This document shows positions 52,814 through 61,132 of a DNA stretch of 64,000 nt, one piece after another. Source of the stretch: Pedobacter foliorum (GTDB lineage: Bacteria > Bacteroidota > Bacteroidia > Sphingobacteriales > Sphingobacteriaceae). The stretch covers positions 124,001 through 188,000 of the forward strand of contig NZ_JABSNU010000007.1 of assembly GCF_013266735.1 (NCBI RefSeq), given 5' to 3'. Every line of letters starts with the position of its first letter. Position 1 is the first letter of the stretch. The notes under the pieces were generated by a model. The model was not told where the DNA came from, searched no databases, and saw only the letters and a program-made list of their open reading frames with translations. The position numbers and the translations under genes were made by a program.

Positions 52814-53704
52814 ATGAGGTTATTGAAAACGGAATTAACGCCTTTGATAGATGATCTAATGAAGGTTGACCTGAGAAGTCAGCCTTTTCTAGCTTCTCCA
52901 TTTCATCACCAACCTGCTTTTCATTCGCACCCGGAACTTGAACTTGTTTTTGTGATCGAGGGATTCGGAAAGCGGATAATTGGAAATACTGTAGAGCCTT
53001 TTGAGGCGGGAGATATGGTCTTTATCGGATCAAATGTCCCTCATTTGTGGCTGAGTGACCCTGTTTTTTATGAAGAGCATTCGACCCTGCAATCTAGGGT
53101 GATCGTGACCTATTTTAACCCAAAAATCTTCACCCAGATGTTTGATTCCATTAAGGAATTTCATCAGATCAGGGATATGATCCGCCAATCTTCCAAGGGA
53201 ATCAGGATTTGCGGTGAGACCCGTAATATTATTGCAAACAAGTTAGTGGAACTTTCTGAACTTCAAGGATTCAGTAAAATAGAGGGATTATTGCAGATTA
53301 TGAACTTAATCTCTGTTTCGGAAGAAAAGAGCTTTATTGTTAATGATGATACTGACCACTATGATGACCTTTATCCTGACAGATTAGTGAATGTAATTAA
53401 GTTTATCAAAGATAACCTTCACAATCAGATTACCTTGCATCAAGTGGCTGACATTGCCTGTATGACGGAACAGAGTTTCTGTCGCTTCTTTAAAAGGAGG
53501 CTTAAGAAAAGTTTCTCACAATTTCTGAATGAACTTAGGATTGCCCATGCCCGAGAATTGTTAATTCAGACGGACAAATCAGTTAATGACATTGCCTATC
53601 TCTGCGGATTTAAATCGAGTTCACATTTTTGTCATGTCTTTAAAGGGCACTCCGGCGAGAGCCCCGTGCAATATAAATTAGCTATTAAAAGAATGGATGA
53701 TTGA
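52814..53704 (+). CDS. AraC-family transcriptional regulator with cupin sensor
   Basis: A 296-residue transcription factor. The N-terminal cupin domain holds metal- or sugar-binding-type histidines (FHHQPAFHSHPELELVFVIEG) and the GDMVFIGSNVPHLW motif. The C-terminal part carries the two AraC helix-turn-helix motifs (ITLHQVADIACMTEQSFCRFF and SVNDIAYLCGFKSSSHFCHVF, quoted in part). It is of the sugar-responsive type and may control the PQQ dehydrogenase and isomerase genes upstream, as suggested by location only. Its start codon directly follows a stop in the same frame. Confidence 0.92.
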   Translation: MRLLKTELTPLIDDLMKVDLRSQPFLASPFHHQPAFHSHPELELVFVIEGFGKRIIGNTVEPFEAGDMVFIGSNVPHLWLSDPVFYEEHSTLQSRVIVTYFNPKIFTQMFDSIKEFHQIRDMIRQSSKGIRICGETRNIIANKLVELSELQGFSKIEGLLQIMNLISVSEEKSFIVNDDTDHYDDLYPDRLVNVIKFIKDNLHNQITLHQVADIACMTEQSFCRFFKRRLKKSFSQFLNELRIAHARELLIQTDKSVNDIAYLCGFKSSSHFCHVFKGHSGESPVQYKLAIKRMDD

Positions 53705-53853
53705 CAAATTAAAGTTCAGCTTTTTTGTAAAAAAATAGAATCTACCTAAACAATCATTATAAATTTGGCAGCTTTATTAATATTAAATATCTTGCCGCAC
53801 CAACACATCAGGCTATTGCTACATTAAATTTAACCTGATAGGATACACATTAA

Positions 53854-54951
53854 ATGGATACGAACAAAACTACCACCACAATTCTTCAAACAAAACAGCA
53901 TTTCACACTTCTAGATGGATTAAGGGGCGTTGCAGCCCTCGCCGTTGTAGTATTTCATTTCATGGAATGGGTTTACACCGATCCCAGCCAGAACTTTATC
54001 GGACATGGCTTTTTAGCTGTCGATTTCTTTTTCTGTCTTTCGGGATTTGTAATCGGATATGCCTATGACGATCGTATTGCAAAAATAGGCGTTCTTGAAT
54101 TTTTCAAATCAAGGATCATTAGGTTGCATCCCTTGGTTATAGCAGGATCGGTACTAGGATTGCTGGCATTTTTATTCGACCCATTTGGCGGCCATCTTGA
54201 ATTGTACAGCGCCGGGAAGATCGCTCTAACATTTTTGTGCTCAGTATTACTTATTCCCTTGCCAATAATAGAAGACCGTGGATTTAACCTATTCAGCTTC
54301 AATGCACCATCATGGTCCTTATTTTGGGAATATGTTGCCAATATCTTTTACGCATTTATTCTTTACCGTATCAAACGCAACTATCTGCTGCTGTTAACGC
54401 TACTTTCGGCGGTGGCCATTTGCTTCGTAGCTTACCGTTCAGGAAATTTATTAGGCGGCTGGAGTGGTCCGACCTTTTGGGATGGGAGCGCCCGGATATC
54501 CTATTCTTTCTTAGCAGGCTTACTTATTTATCGTTCCAACTGGATCATCAAAAATAACCTGGGTTTTGTTGGGCTGTCTATATTATTGCTGCTGGCCTTT
54601 ATCATGCCATCCTCTAAATGGAATTGGTTATCAGAACCATTGGTAGTACTGTTTTACTTTCCCTTGCTGATCGCTTTGGGTGCCGGAGCTGCTTTAACAC
54701 CTGGCTTAAAAAAGCTTTGCATATTTTCCGGAAAAATCTCTTACCCATTGTACATGACGCATTATGCCGTGTTATGGATGTTCGGTAATTATTACCTCAG
54801 TCATAAACCAGATGCTATGCAACTGACTCTTATCATTGTAGTCGGACTTATTCTTCTGGTTGGCGCTGCGTATTTAGTTATGGTAATTTATGATATTCCT
54901 GTAAGGAAATATTTAAGCGATAGGCGGAAAGAAAAGCTTGCCAAGCTTTAG
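53854..54951 (+). CDS. acyltransferase family 3 membrane protein
   Basis: Inner-membrane O-acyltransferase of 365 residues with about ten helices. The N-terminal LLDGLRGVAALAVVVFHF and the FFFCLSGFVIGYAYDDR motifs are the family hallmarks. The conserved histidine (H near residue 38) and the R residues nearby form the acyl-transfer region. Such enzymes acetylate or succinylate surface polysaccharides, antibiotics or lipids; the acceptor is unknown. Its 3' end overlaps the AraC gene on the other strand by 4 bp. Confidence 0.92.
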   Translation: MDTNKTTTTILQTKQHFTLLDGLRGVAALAVVVFHFMEWVYTDPSQNFIGHGFLAVDFFFCLSGFVIGYAYDDRIAKIGVLEFFKSRIIRLHPLVIAGSVLGLLAFLFDPFGGHLELYSAGKIALTFLCSVLLIPLPIIEDRGFNLFSFNAPSWSLFWEYVANIFYAFILYRIKRNYLLLLTLLSAVAICFVAYRSGNLLGGWSGPTFWDGSARISYSFLAGLLIYRSNWIIKNNLGFVGLSILLLLAFIMPSSKWNWLSEPLVVLFYFPLLIALGAGAALTPGLKKLCIFSGKISYPLYMTHYAVLWMFGNYYLSHKPDAMQLTLIIVVGLILLVGAAYLVMVIYDIPVRKYLSDRRKEKLAKL

Positions 54952-55778
54952 CCCAAGCGCTGTCGATATCCGGTTAAGCTTATGCCTTTCTGCTTCTTAA
55001 AGAATTTGTTCAGGTGACTGCCATCGGCAAAACCGAATTCATCTGCCAATTCATTAATCCTTAGGTCACTAAACTTTAACCGCCATTCGATCAACCGGAT
55101 TCTGTAGCTGGAAATGAACTGCTGAATCGTTTCTCCGCATTGCTTTTTAAAATAGACACCCAGGTAAGCCTGTGAAATCCCAAAGGTCTTACTTATTGCA
55201 GCGGCAGTCAATTGATCTGGCATAAAAATATGACGTTCAATATGGTTGATGATTTGGAGTATCCGCTTATCCGTATTGGTACGGACATTTTCAGGCCTTA
55301 CCTTTGAAATATTCCTTGCCGCAATAACAATCAGCGCGTTCACCAGGTTCATGTCAAGATCCTGCTGATAAACACCGCCAACCTTCATTCCAAACAGGAG
55401 TGATTCAACAATCATTTCAACCAAGCGGCTGTCGTCCTTGCAACGCATTACGCAACCCGACAAATGAGTGGCATAAAAGAGCAGACATTCCAGGTGATGA
55501 ATACTTTTCCAGGGGTAACTTCGAATATAACTATCACTAAACCGGATCAGCAGGAACTCCGTTACTTCAGTAATCTCGAAGGTATGACGGTCGTTGGGAG
55601 TAAGCAACAACAGATTCCCATCACGATAAGCCATGCGGTTGCCGTTGATGCTAACGGTGCCCTTACCGGAAATAAGGTACACCATTTCGAAAAAACTATA
55701 CTGGCGATCACTTAACGGGCAATGATCAGTTTTGAGGTATTCCAGCTCTACATGCTGGTGCATATTCTGTTGAACCAT
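54948..55778 (-). CDS. AraC-family regulator, divergent from the MFS pump
   Basis: A 276-residue transcription factor from ATG 55778; the ATG at 55802 lies upstream of a consensus -7 box and is unlikely. The N-terminal part is cupin-like (FFEMVYLISGKGTVSING, LLLLTPNDRHTFEI). The C-terminal pair of helix-turn-helix motifs (LTAAAISKTFGISQAYLGVYF, quoted in part, and INELADEFGFADGSHLNKFF) ends with LTGYRQRLG. The gene is divergent from the MFS transporter with an inverted repeat between them, which suggests it regulates the pump. Confidence 0.92.
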   Translation of the reverse strand: MVQQNMHQHVELEYLKTDHCPLSDRQYSFFEMVYLISGKGTVSINGNRMAYRDGNLLLLTPNDRHTFEITEVTEFLLIRFSDSYIRSYPWKSIHHLECLLFYATHLSGCVMRCKDDSRLVEMIVESLLFGMKVGGVYQQDLDMNLVNALIVIAARNISKVRPENVRTNTDKRILQIINHIERHIFMPDQLTAAAISKTFGISQAYLGVYFKKQCGETIQQFISSYRIRLIEWRLKFSDLRINELADEFGFADGSHLNKFFKKQKGISLTGYRQRLG

Positions 55779-55782
55779 AATG

Positions 55783-55790
55783 CAAACATA
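55783..55790 (-). promoter_or_regulatory. consensus -7 box of the divergent AraC gene
   Basis: On the minus strand TATGTTTG matches TAnnTTTG and ends 4 nt (CATT) before ATG 55778, the same arrangement as at 40784-40796. The mRNA is probably leaderless. Confidence 0.6.
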
Positions 55791-55810
55791 CCTATTTATC
55801 ATAGAAATGA

Positions 55811-55844
55811 ACCGAACATACGTCAGTATTTCGGTCTATTTTTG
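55811..55844 (+). promoter_or_regulatory. inverted-repeat operator and -7 box of the MFS gene
   Basis: ACCGAA (55811-55816) and TTCGGT (55830-55835) form an inverted repeat with near-matching inner bases. The -7 box TATTTTTG (55837-55844) follows directly, 24 nt before ATG 55869. The divergent AraC protein is the likely ligand. Confidence 0.55.
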
Positions 55845-55868
55845 TTAAAAATTACCTCGAAGAAGAAT

Positions 55869-57389
55869 ATGCTTAAAGACAAAAAGAATACATTAACCCT
55901 GGCCGCCGTTTGCCTTTCCTCACTGATGTTTGGATTGGAAATTTCAAGTGTACCGATATTGCTGCCTACACTAGAAAAAATATTAAAGGGTAATTTCAGT
56001 GATGTACAATGGATTATGAATGCCTATACTATTGCTTGTACCACGGTACTGATGGCGTCCGGCACGCTTGCCGACCGCTATGGCCGCAAACTTGTTTTCA
56101 TAATCGGGCTTGTACTTTTTGGTATAACCTCCCTGCTTTGCGGACTGGCTTCTGCAATGCCTTTACTCATTGCCGGACGTTTCTTGCAGGGACTCGGAGG
56201 GGGGATTATGCTGATTTGCCAGGTTGCGATTCTTTCTCATCAGTTTCAGGATGGGCGCGAACGCAGTTTCGCCTTTGCCGCCTGGGGTATTGTTTTTGGG
56301 ATAGGCTTGGGCTTCGGACCGCTAATTGGCGGCTTAATCCTCACATTTTTAAGCTGGAAATGGGTTTTCCTAGCACACGTCCCACTAAGTATCCTTACAA
56401 TAGCACTTGCATGGGCCGGTGTACGGGAATCAAAGTCCATTCAAATACAGCGATTGGATACCTTAGGGATGGTTAGCCTTTCCATAAGCATTTTCACACT
56501 GATCTATTTCATTACCCAAGGACCTGAAGTGGGTTTTACAAGTATCCACGGCCTAATGATCATTGGCTCATCTGCAGTCTGCTTTCTACTTTTTTTATAT
56601 GCAGAAAAGACAAGTATTCAGCCTATGTTTGATTTTACCGTATTCAAAATACGGGACTTTTCCGGAGCCATCATTGGTTCTATTGGAATGAATTTCTGTT
56701 TTTGGCCCTTTATGATCTACCTTCCCATCTATTTTCAGGGCGTCCTGGGATATAGTAGCCTCATGGCTGGTACGGCACTGCTGGCCTATACTTTGCCTAC
56801 ATTAGTGATTCCACCTCTGGCTGAGCGGCTTCTGTTGAAATATCGTCCTGGTATTGTCATTCCATTAGGCCTCTTTATCATCGGATTGGGATTTATACTG
56901 ATGTGGTTTGGCATTCATGCTGCGCATCTTGGGCACTGGAGTATGATGCCAGGTATGCTGTTGTCCGGCATCGGCCTGGGATTGTCCAATACTACAGTTA
57001 CGAATACCACCACAGGCTCAGTAAGTCAAGACCGTGCAGGTATGGCCTCGGGGATAGACATGAGTGCGAGACTGATCACTCTTGCAATCAATATTGCTTT
57101 GATGGGACTTTTGTTAAGCAAAGGTGTGTTCATCCATTTAAAGCTTGCATTTGTGGAAACTTTCAGCACCCTTCAGCTCCATTTAGCAGCCGAAAAAATC
57201 GCAGCCGGCAATTTCACAGACATTCTGGAAAAAATACCCGGTATTGCAGCTGCAGACCCAACTGGTGATATTACACATGAGGCATTGGCCAACGGCTTTA
57301 AACTGCTGACTTTGTCCAGCGGGATTGGGGTAATCTCCCTGGCACTGATCAGTTTCTTTGTATTTAAACCAATTTCACAGAAGAAGTAG
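55869..57389 (+). CDS. MFS transporter of the DHA2 (14-helix) drug-efflux type
   Basis: Inner-membrane efflux pump of 506 residues from ATG 55869 (a longer frame opens upstream but would cross the promoter). Fourteen predicted helices; the loop 2-3 motif A (GTLADRYGRKLVFIIG) and the motif C region (GIVFGIGLGFGPLIGGLI) are clear, as in proton-driven DHA2 antiporters such as EmrB. Substrates are unknown. Divergent from the AraC gene and overlapping the AlkD-like gene by 26 bp at its 3' end on the other strand. Confidence 0.92.
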   Translation: MLKDKKNTLTLAAVCLSSLMFGLEISSVPILLPTLEKILKGNFSDVQWIMNAYTIACTTVLMASGTLADRYGRKLVFIIGLVLFGITSLLCGLASAMPLLIAGRFLQGLGGGIMLICQVAILSHQFQDGRERSFAFAAWGIVFGIGLGFGPLIGGLILTFLSWKWVFLAHVPLSILTIALAWAGVRESKSIQIQRLDTLGMVSLSISIFTLIYFITQGPEVGFTSIHGLMIIGSSAVCFLLFLYAEKTSIQPMFDFTVFKIRDFSGAIIGSIGMNFCFWPFMIYLPIYFQGVLGYSSLMAGTALLAYTLPTLVIPPLAERLLLKYRPGIVIPLGLFIIGLGFILMWFGIHAAHLGHWSMMPGMLLSGIGLGLSNTTVTNTTTGSVSQDRAGMASGIDMSARLITLAINIALMGLLLSKGVFIHLKLAFVETFSTLQLHLAAEKIAAGNFTDILEKIPGIAAADPTGDITHEALANGFKLLTLSSGIGVISLALISFFVFKPISQKK

Positions 57390-58146
57390 TCAAACTTCTT
57401 TTGTGTTTCCGCTGAAGCTTCAACGTGTTTTTAAATTCGGGGTTTATTTTCTCTACAGCGGTAGCAAATGCTACGGGATGAAGAATTGTACAGTATTTAC
57501 TTAAAAAAGCCATTGTTTCATATGGATAAACATTTCCAATTTCCCTGAGTGCCCAGCCCAGTCCTTTCTGAACAAAATAGTCCTTATCAGTAATTAAAGG
57601 TTCAACCATATCCAGTAGTTTTATTGCTGGGAGTAAGGTCTTACGTTTTTTACTGTAAAGGAGCATACCCACTAAGGACTGCCTTCTTTCCCAGGGATTT
57701 TCTGACTTGTTCCATACTTGGTACTGACTGTATATTTCCTCTGGCATCTTTTCCATCAAATGCGCATAGATATCAGATAGTCCATCAGAGTGTGCCCAGT
57801 TGTCAATCTTTTTTACCCAGGTTCTTAGGATCGCCCAGAGTTTATTCGTATCAAATCTCAACCAGTTTTTTTCGATAAAGTAGATGCATTGGCTCAATAC
57901 CTCATATACGTCTGCACTTTCCCAGATTGCATTCCAAACAGACAGTTGATCCTCAAGAGACAAGATGTTGAAAGTATAGCCGGTTTTAAAAATTGATCGC
58001 TGCATTGGTACCGCCAGACCAATGAGGTCATACTTGGTGCCAATGTAGCTTTTAAGATCTGAGTGCCCCGATATTTTATCGTACGCCTTTTTCTCTGTTA
58101 GCTTGTTTATAATTTCAGATATATATGCTGATGTTATCAATACCAT
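57364..58146 (-). CDS. AlkD-like DNA alkylation repair protein
   Basis: A 260-residue HEAT-like repeat protein of the DNA alkylation repair family (AlkC/AlkD type), which removes alkylated purines by glycosylase action in studied members. Conserved elements are DNWAHSDGLSD (about 115-125), NPWERRQSLVGML (about 151-163) and DKDYFVQKGLGWALREIG (about 192-209), with the tryptophan and aspartate residues expected for base handling. The C-terminus overlaps the MFS gene's 3' end on the opposite strand by 26 bp. The antiporter gene lies 13 bp downstream in the same direction of reading order. Confidence 0.85.
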   Translation of the reverse strand: MVLITSAYISEIINKLTEKKAYDKISGHSDLKSYIGTKYDLIGLAVPMQRSIFKTGYTFNILSLEDQLSVWNAIWESADVYEVLSQCIYFIEKNWLRFDTNKLWAILRTWVKKIDNWAHSDGLSDIYAHLMEKMPEEIYSQYQVWNKSENPWERRQSLVGMLLYSKKRKTLLPAIKLLDMVEPLITDKDYFVQKGLGWALREIGNVYPYETMAFLSKYCTILHPVAFATAVEKINPEFKNTLKLQRKHKRSLTTSSVKLV

Positions 58147-58159
58147 TTTACCTTGTTTA

Positions 58160-59740
58160 CTAAATTATTTTCAATCGTTCTTCTTCCAGATCGATCTGGT
58201 ACAATTGCTGACGAATGGTTTCTTCATTAATGGAAGGGTCTTTATTTAGTTCTGCCAGAAATTGTCTTTGGCTTTCGAGCATCTCAACAAATATAGCTTT
58301 GGTCTTGTCATTCATCCAATCGTCATCAGCTGCTTTAGTTTTTTCTTCCCAATGATGTAACATTTTCTCCATTCCCTTATTCCCCTGCAATTCATTGTCA
58401 TATTTGCTTTTCAGGAACTGATAAATATGTTGCCTTAGTTTTTGTTTTATTTCATGACCCGTTTCGTCTTCCTTCCCTGCATTAAGTCCTACAAACAATT
58501 GTGTTCTTGATATGAAATAGGGAAGTGTAAGCCCCTGTACCACCAGGGTGACTAATATAACCACAAAGGTGATAAACAGGATCAGGTTTCTGTACGGAAA
58601 AGCAGTACCATCGGCAAGCGTAACCGGTATAGCTAATGCGGCAGCCAAAGATACCACCCCTCGCATTCCTGTCCAGCCTAATAGGAGTGGCATGAGCATT
58701 TGCCTTTTCCTGGAAGTAGCACGTGGGGCTACACTAGGCCGAAAAATAAAGGTGGTCACCATTGCCGCATAAGAGCTGATGATTCTGGCGCCGACTAATA
58801 CGCCTGTTACCAATAAGCCATAGCCGATGGCCGTACCTAATGGGATGCCTTTTGAGCGTAGTCCATCTACGATTTCCGGAAGTTCAAGTCCTATGATTAA
58901 AAAAACGATACCGTTGAGTATAAACACAAAGCTTTCCCATACACTGTAGCCTTTGATCCGGCTGGCGCTGTTCAAAAAAATCAACCTTTTCGAAGACATA
59001 AACAAACCACCTGCTACAACGGCTAGAACGCCTGAACTATGAACCTGTTCGGCTATCCAATACATAAAGTATGGTTCAATCAGTGTAAGTGCAATGTCTG
59101 AGGGTGCATCCGTCGGCAGGCGTTTATGAGCCTGAACAAATATCCACCCCAATAATAAACCAATGCCCACACCGCCAATTACCATCCATAAAAAACTGAG
59201 TGTTGCTTCTTGCCAAATGAATTGACCTGTCCCAACTGCTACTAAAGCAAAGCGAAAAATGATGAGTGAAGAAGCATCATTCAATAAGCTTTCTCCCTCC
59301 AGAATGGCTGAAGTGGATTTCGGAATTTTTACAAACTTTGTAATTGCTCCAGTACTCACCGCATCGGGAGGCGATACAATACCACCTAATAAAAACCCTA
59401 AGGCAATTGTAAAGCCCGGAATGATGTGATTTGTAACCAATGCTACAGAGAGTGCCGTAAAAAATACCACCAGAAAGGCAAAACTACCTATGATCCGCCA
59501 CCATTTTTTCATTTCCTTAAAAGAGATTGACCAGGCAGCCTCAAACAGTAAAGGTGGAAGAAATAGGAAAAAGATGAGGTCAGGATCGATTTTTACGACT
59601 GGCAGCCCAGGAATAAAGCTGATCAATAACCCAGCGATAACCAATAGAATAGGGTAGGCGATTTTCAGTTTCGTAGCCCACATATTCAATAGTACTATTG
59701 CGGCTACCATAGCCAGTAGAAAGGGTAGAAGTGTGTGCAT
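58160..59740 (-). CDS. CPA1-family Na+/H+ antiporter (NhaP type)
   Basis: Inner-membrane cation/proton antiporter of 526 residues with about twelve helices (1-410) and a long cytoplasmic tail. The ion-binding motifs are SPPDAVSTGAI (about 127-137) and EGESLLNDASSLIIF (about 148-162, with the ND pair). LLFEAAW and the GMRGVVSLAAALAIP motif are typical of NhaP. It exports Na+ (or K+) in exchange for protons. The downstream AlkD-like gene begins 13 bp after its stop, so the two may share a transcript. Confidence 0.93.
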   Translation of the reverse strand: MHTLLPFLLAMVAAIVLLNMWATKLKIAYPILLVIAGLLISFIPGLPVVKIDPDLIFFLFLPPLLFEAAWSISFKEMKKWWRIIGSFAFLVVFFTALSVALVTNHIIPGFTIALGFLLGGIVSPPDAVSTGAITKFVKIPKSTSAILEGESLLNDASSLIIFRFALVAVGTGQFIWQEATLSFLWMVIGGVGIGLLLGWIFVQAHKRLPTDAPSDIALTLIEPYFMYWIAEQVHSSGVLAVVAGGLFMSSKRLIFLNSASRIKGYSVWESFVFILNGIVFLIIGLELPEIVDGLRSKGIPLGTAIGYGLLVTGVLVGARIISSYAAMVTTFIFRPSVAPRATSRKRQMLMPLLLGWTGMRGVVSLAAALAIPVTLADGTAFPYRNLILFITFVVILVTLVVQGLTLPYFISRTQLFVGLNAGKEDETGHEIKQKLRQHIYQFLKSKYDNELQGNKGMEKMLHHWEEKTKAADDDWMNDKTKAIFVEMLESQRQFLAELNKDPSINEETIRQQLYQIDLEEERLKII

Positions 59741-59821
59741 ATGAAATAGGCTCTATAATAACATTCTTTAGTAAAACCAAAATACTAAAATAAAGCCTTC
59801 TAACATAGTAAATCCTCATTA

Positions 59822-60064
59822 TCAAATTAAGGGGATAAGCATTTTGCCTTTCTCCCCATAAAGTTTTAAGATAATTTGCCCTACTTTATTCTTCACATCC
59901 ACATGCTCATTAGGGTAAGCCCAATTATGAATGCTGACAGCGGTTGAAAGTGACTTTAGCGTATGGGGATTGTAGAAAAACATAGGCAATAGGTTATAGA
60001 TTTGCTTATTCTTTATTGCTGATATTCCACCCAGTTCTTTCTTTTTATAAAACTTGTATTTCAT
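59822..60064 (-). CDS. small basic hypothetical protein
   Basis: An 80-residue soluble protein, rich in lysine and aromatic residues (MKYKFYKKKELGGISAIKNK in the start; later NWAYPNEHVDVKNKVGQIIL). No signal peptide and no recognised family. An A-rich stretch upstream could assist ribosome binding. It sits between the antiporter gene and the two coupled unknown genes, same strand. Confidence 0.55.
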   Translation of the reverse strand: MKYKFYKKKELGGISAIKNKQIYNLLPMFFYNPHTLKSLSTAVSIHNWAYPNEHVDVKNKVGQIILKLYGEKGKMLIPLI

Positions 60065-60161
60065 TATATACCTTTTTTTATTTCTTACAAAGAAAAAAGA
60101 AAGGCATTAGGCTATAATAAGAGCTATATTAAAGCCAAATAAGAACTTTAAAGTAGTGGGT

Positions 60162-60518
60162 TTATAAACTTTGGAGGTTTGGTTCCTTTAAATAGTCTTC
60201 CAATACCGTTGCCAATTCAGCAGAGAGCTCCTTAATACTATGGTTGTTTAATGTATGCTGAGCGGAATTGTACTTTTCTATAAAGGTAGCCTGAGTGCTG
60301 TTGAATTTTAAAAAACCTTGTTCGAAATATCTTTCTTCAATTTCGCCCGAAGAATCCAATGAACGAAACCATAGCTTTAACAGTGCCCCGTTTTGTTTAT
60401 CCAGATAGAGCCAATGATAAATCTCCGCATTTACTGCATCTTCAGGTAAGTCATTGCGCTTAATCTCAATAATCACCAGTTTAGCGCTTTCGAAAAGGTG
60501 GAGGATCTTAAAATTCAT
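60162..60518 (-). CDS. hypothetical protein, coupled to its upstream neighbour
   Basis: A 118-residue acidic soluble protein: an alpha-beta start (FKILHLFESAKLVIIEIKRN), a YHWLYLDKQNGALLKLWFRS beta part (quoted in part), and a helical end (IKELSAELATVLEDYLKE). Its ATG overlaps the TAA of the upstream gene by one base, so the two are translationally coupled. No family is recognised. Pairing suggests an interacting unit. Confidence 0.68.
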   Translation of the reverse strand: MNFKILHLFESAKLVIIEIKRNDLPEDAVNAEIYHWLYLDKQNGALLKLWFRSLDSSGEIEERYFEQGFLKFNSTQATFIEKYNSAQHTLNNHSIKELSAELATVLEDYLKEPNLQSL

Positions 60519-60832
60519 TACCTTTTCACTTTATAGCTATACAAGTCAAGCTCTTTCCACTGAATATAGCCTAAATTGCCACAGCACTTTGCAACATTAT
60601 TCTGAATTGACGAAGGAACATCATTAACAATCTTCCAGCGCACTGCATACTTACTGTTATAACTCATATAGATTACCAAATCTTCGCAAGTATTTTCATG
60701 AGAGAATTCCTTTTGTAAAGATTTTTGAAGCTCTTCTGCCATAACAGCAAGGCGATCATTCATTACCTTCACCAAAGGAGTCCCTGGTTTTGGCATCACA
60801 TCAATCATTGGAAGTACCGTAACATCTATCAT
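60518..60832 (-). CDS. hypothetical protein, first of a coupled pair
   Basis: A 104-residue soluble protein from ATG 60832 (a TTG at 60880 could extend it, but ATG is preferred): MIDVTVLPMIDVMPKPGTPL, then a helix (NDRLAVMAEELQKSLQKEF), then a mixed region with paired cysteines (VAKCCGNLGYIQWKELDLY). It ends where the next gene begins (1-bp overlap). No signal peptide or known family. It is divergent from the ChrA gene. Confidence 0.65.
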   Translation of the reverse strand: MIDVTVLPMIDVMPKPGTPLVKVMNDRLAVMAEELQKSLQKEFSHENTCEDLVIYMSYNSKYAVRWKIVNDVPSSIQNNVAKCCGNLGYIQWKELDLYSYKVKR

Positions 60833-61132
60833 CAGCAATCTATTGTATTGCAATATGTCACAGTTAAGGGGAATCTGCAAATTAAAATCCCGCTTAAACC
60901 AATAAAGTATTCACTACAAACCAAATAAAATTTTCACCGGAAGTCAATTGGTTTCAAATTTAGACCTAAAATGTATGTATTTCCTATCCTTCCTAAAGGC
61001 AATAGCAACCATGTAAGTAATAGTTTTCGTATCTTTAGCATCAAGAAAATCACTACAAATTTTATCTATTTTTCTATCCTTTAAACATTTCTATGTTTAA
61101 AAAGGAAGCTTTATTGAACACGAAATCCCCGT

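Noticed and set aside
56009..56476. A 155-codon plus-strand frame inside the MFS gene, and another at 56903-57268
   Set aside because: They lie in the +1 frame of a clear transporter; their Cys/Arg/Trp-rich composition is typical of out-of-frame translation.
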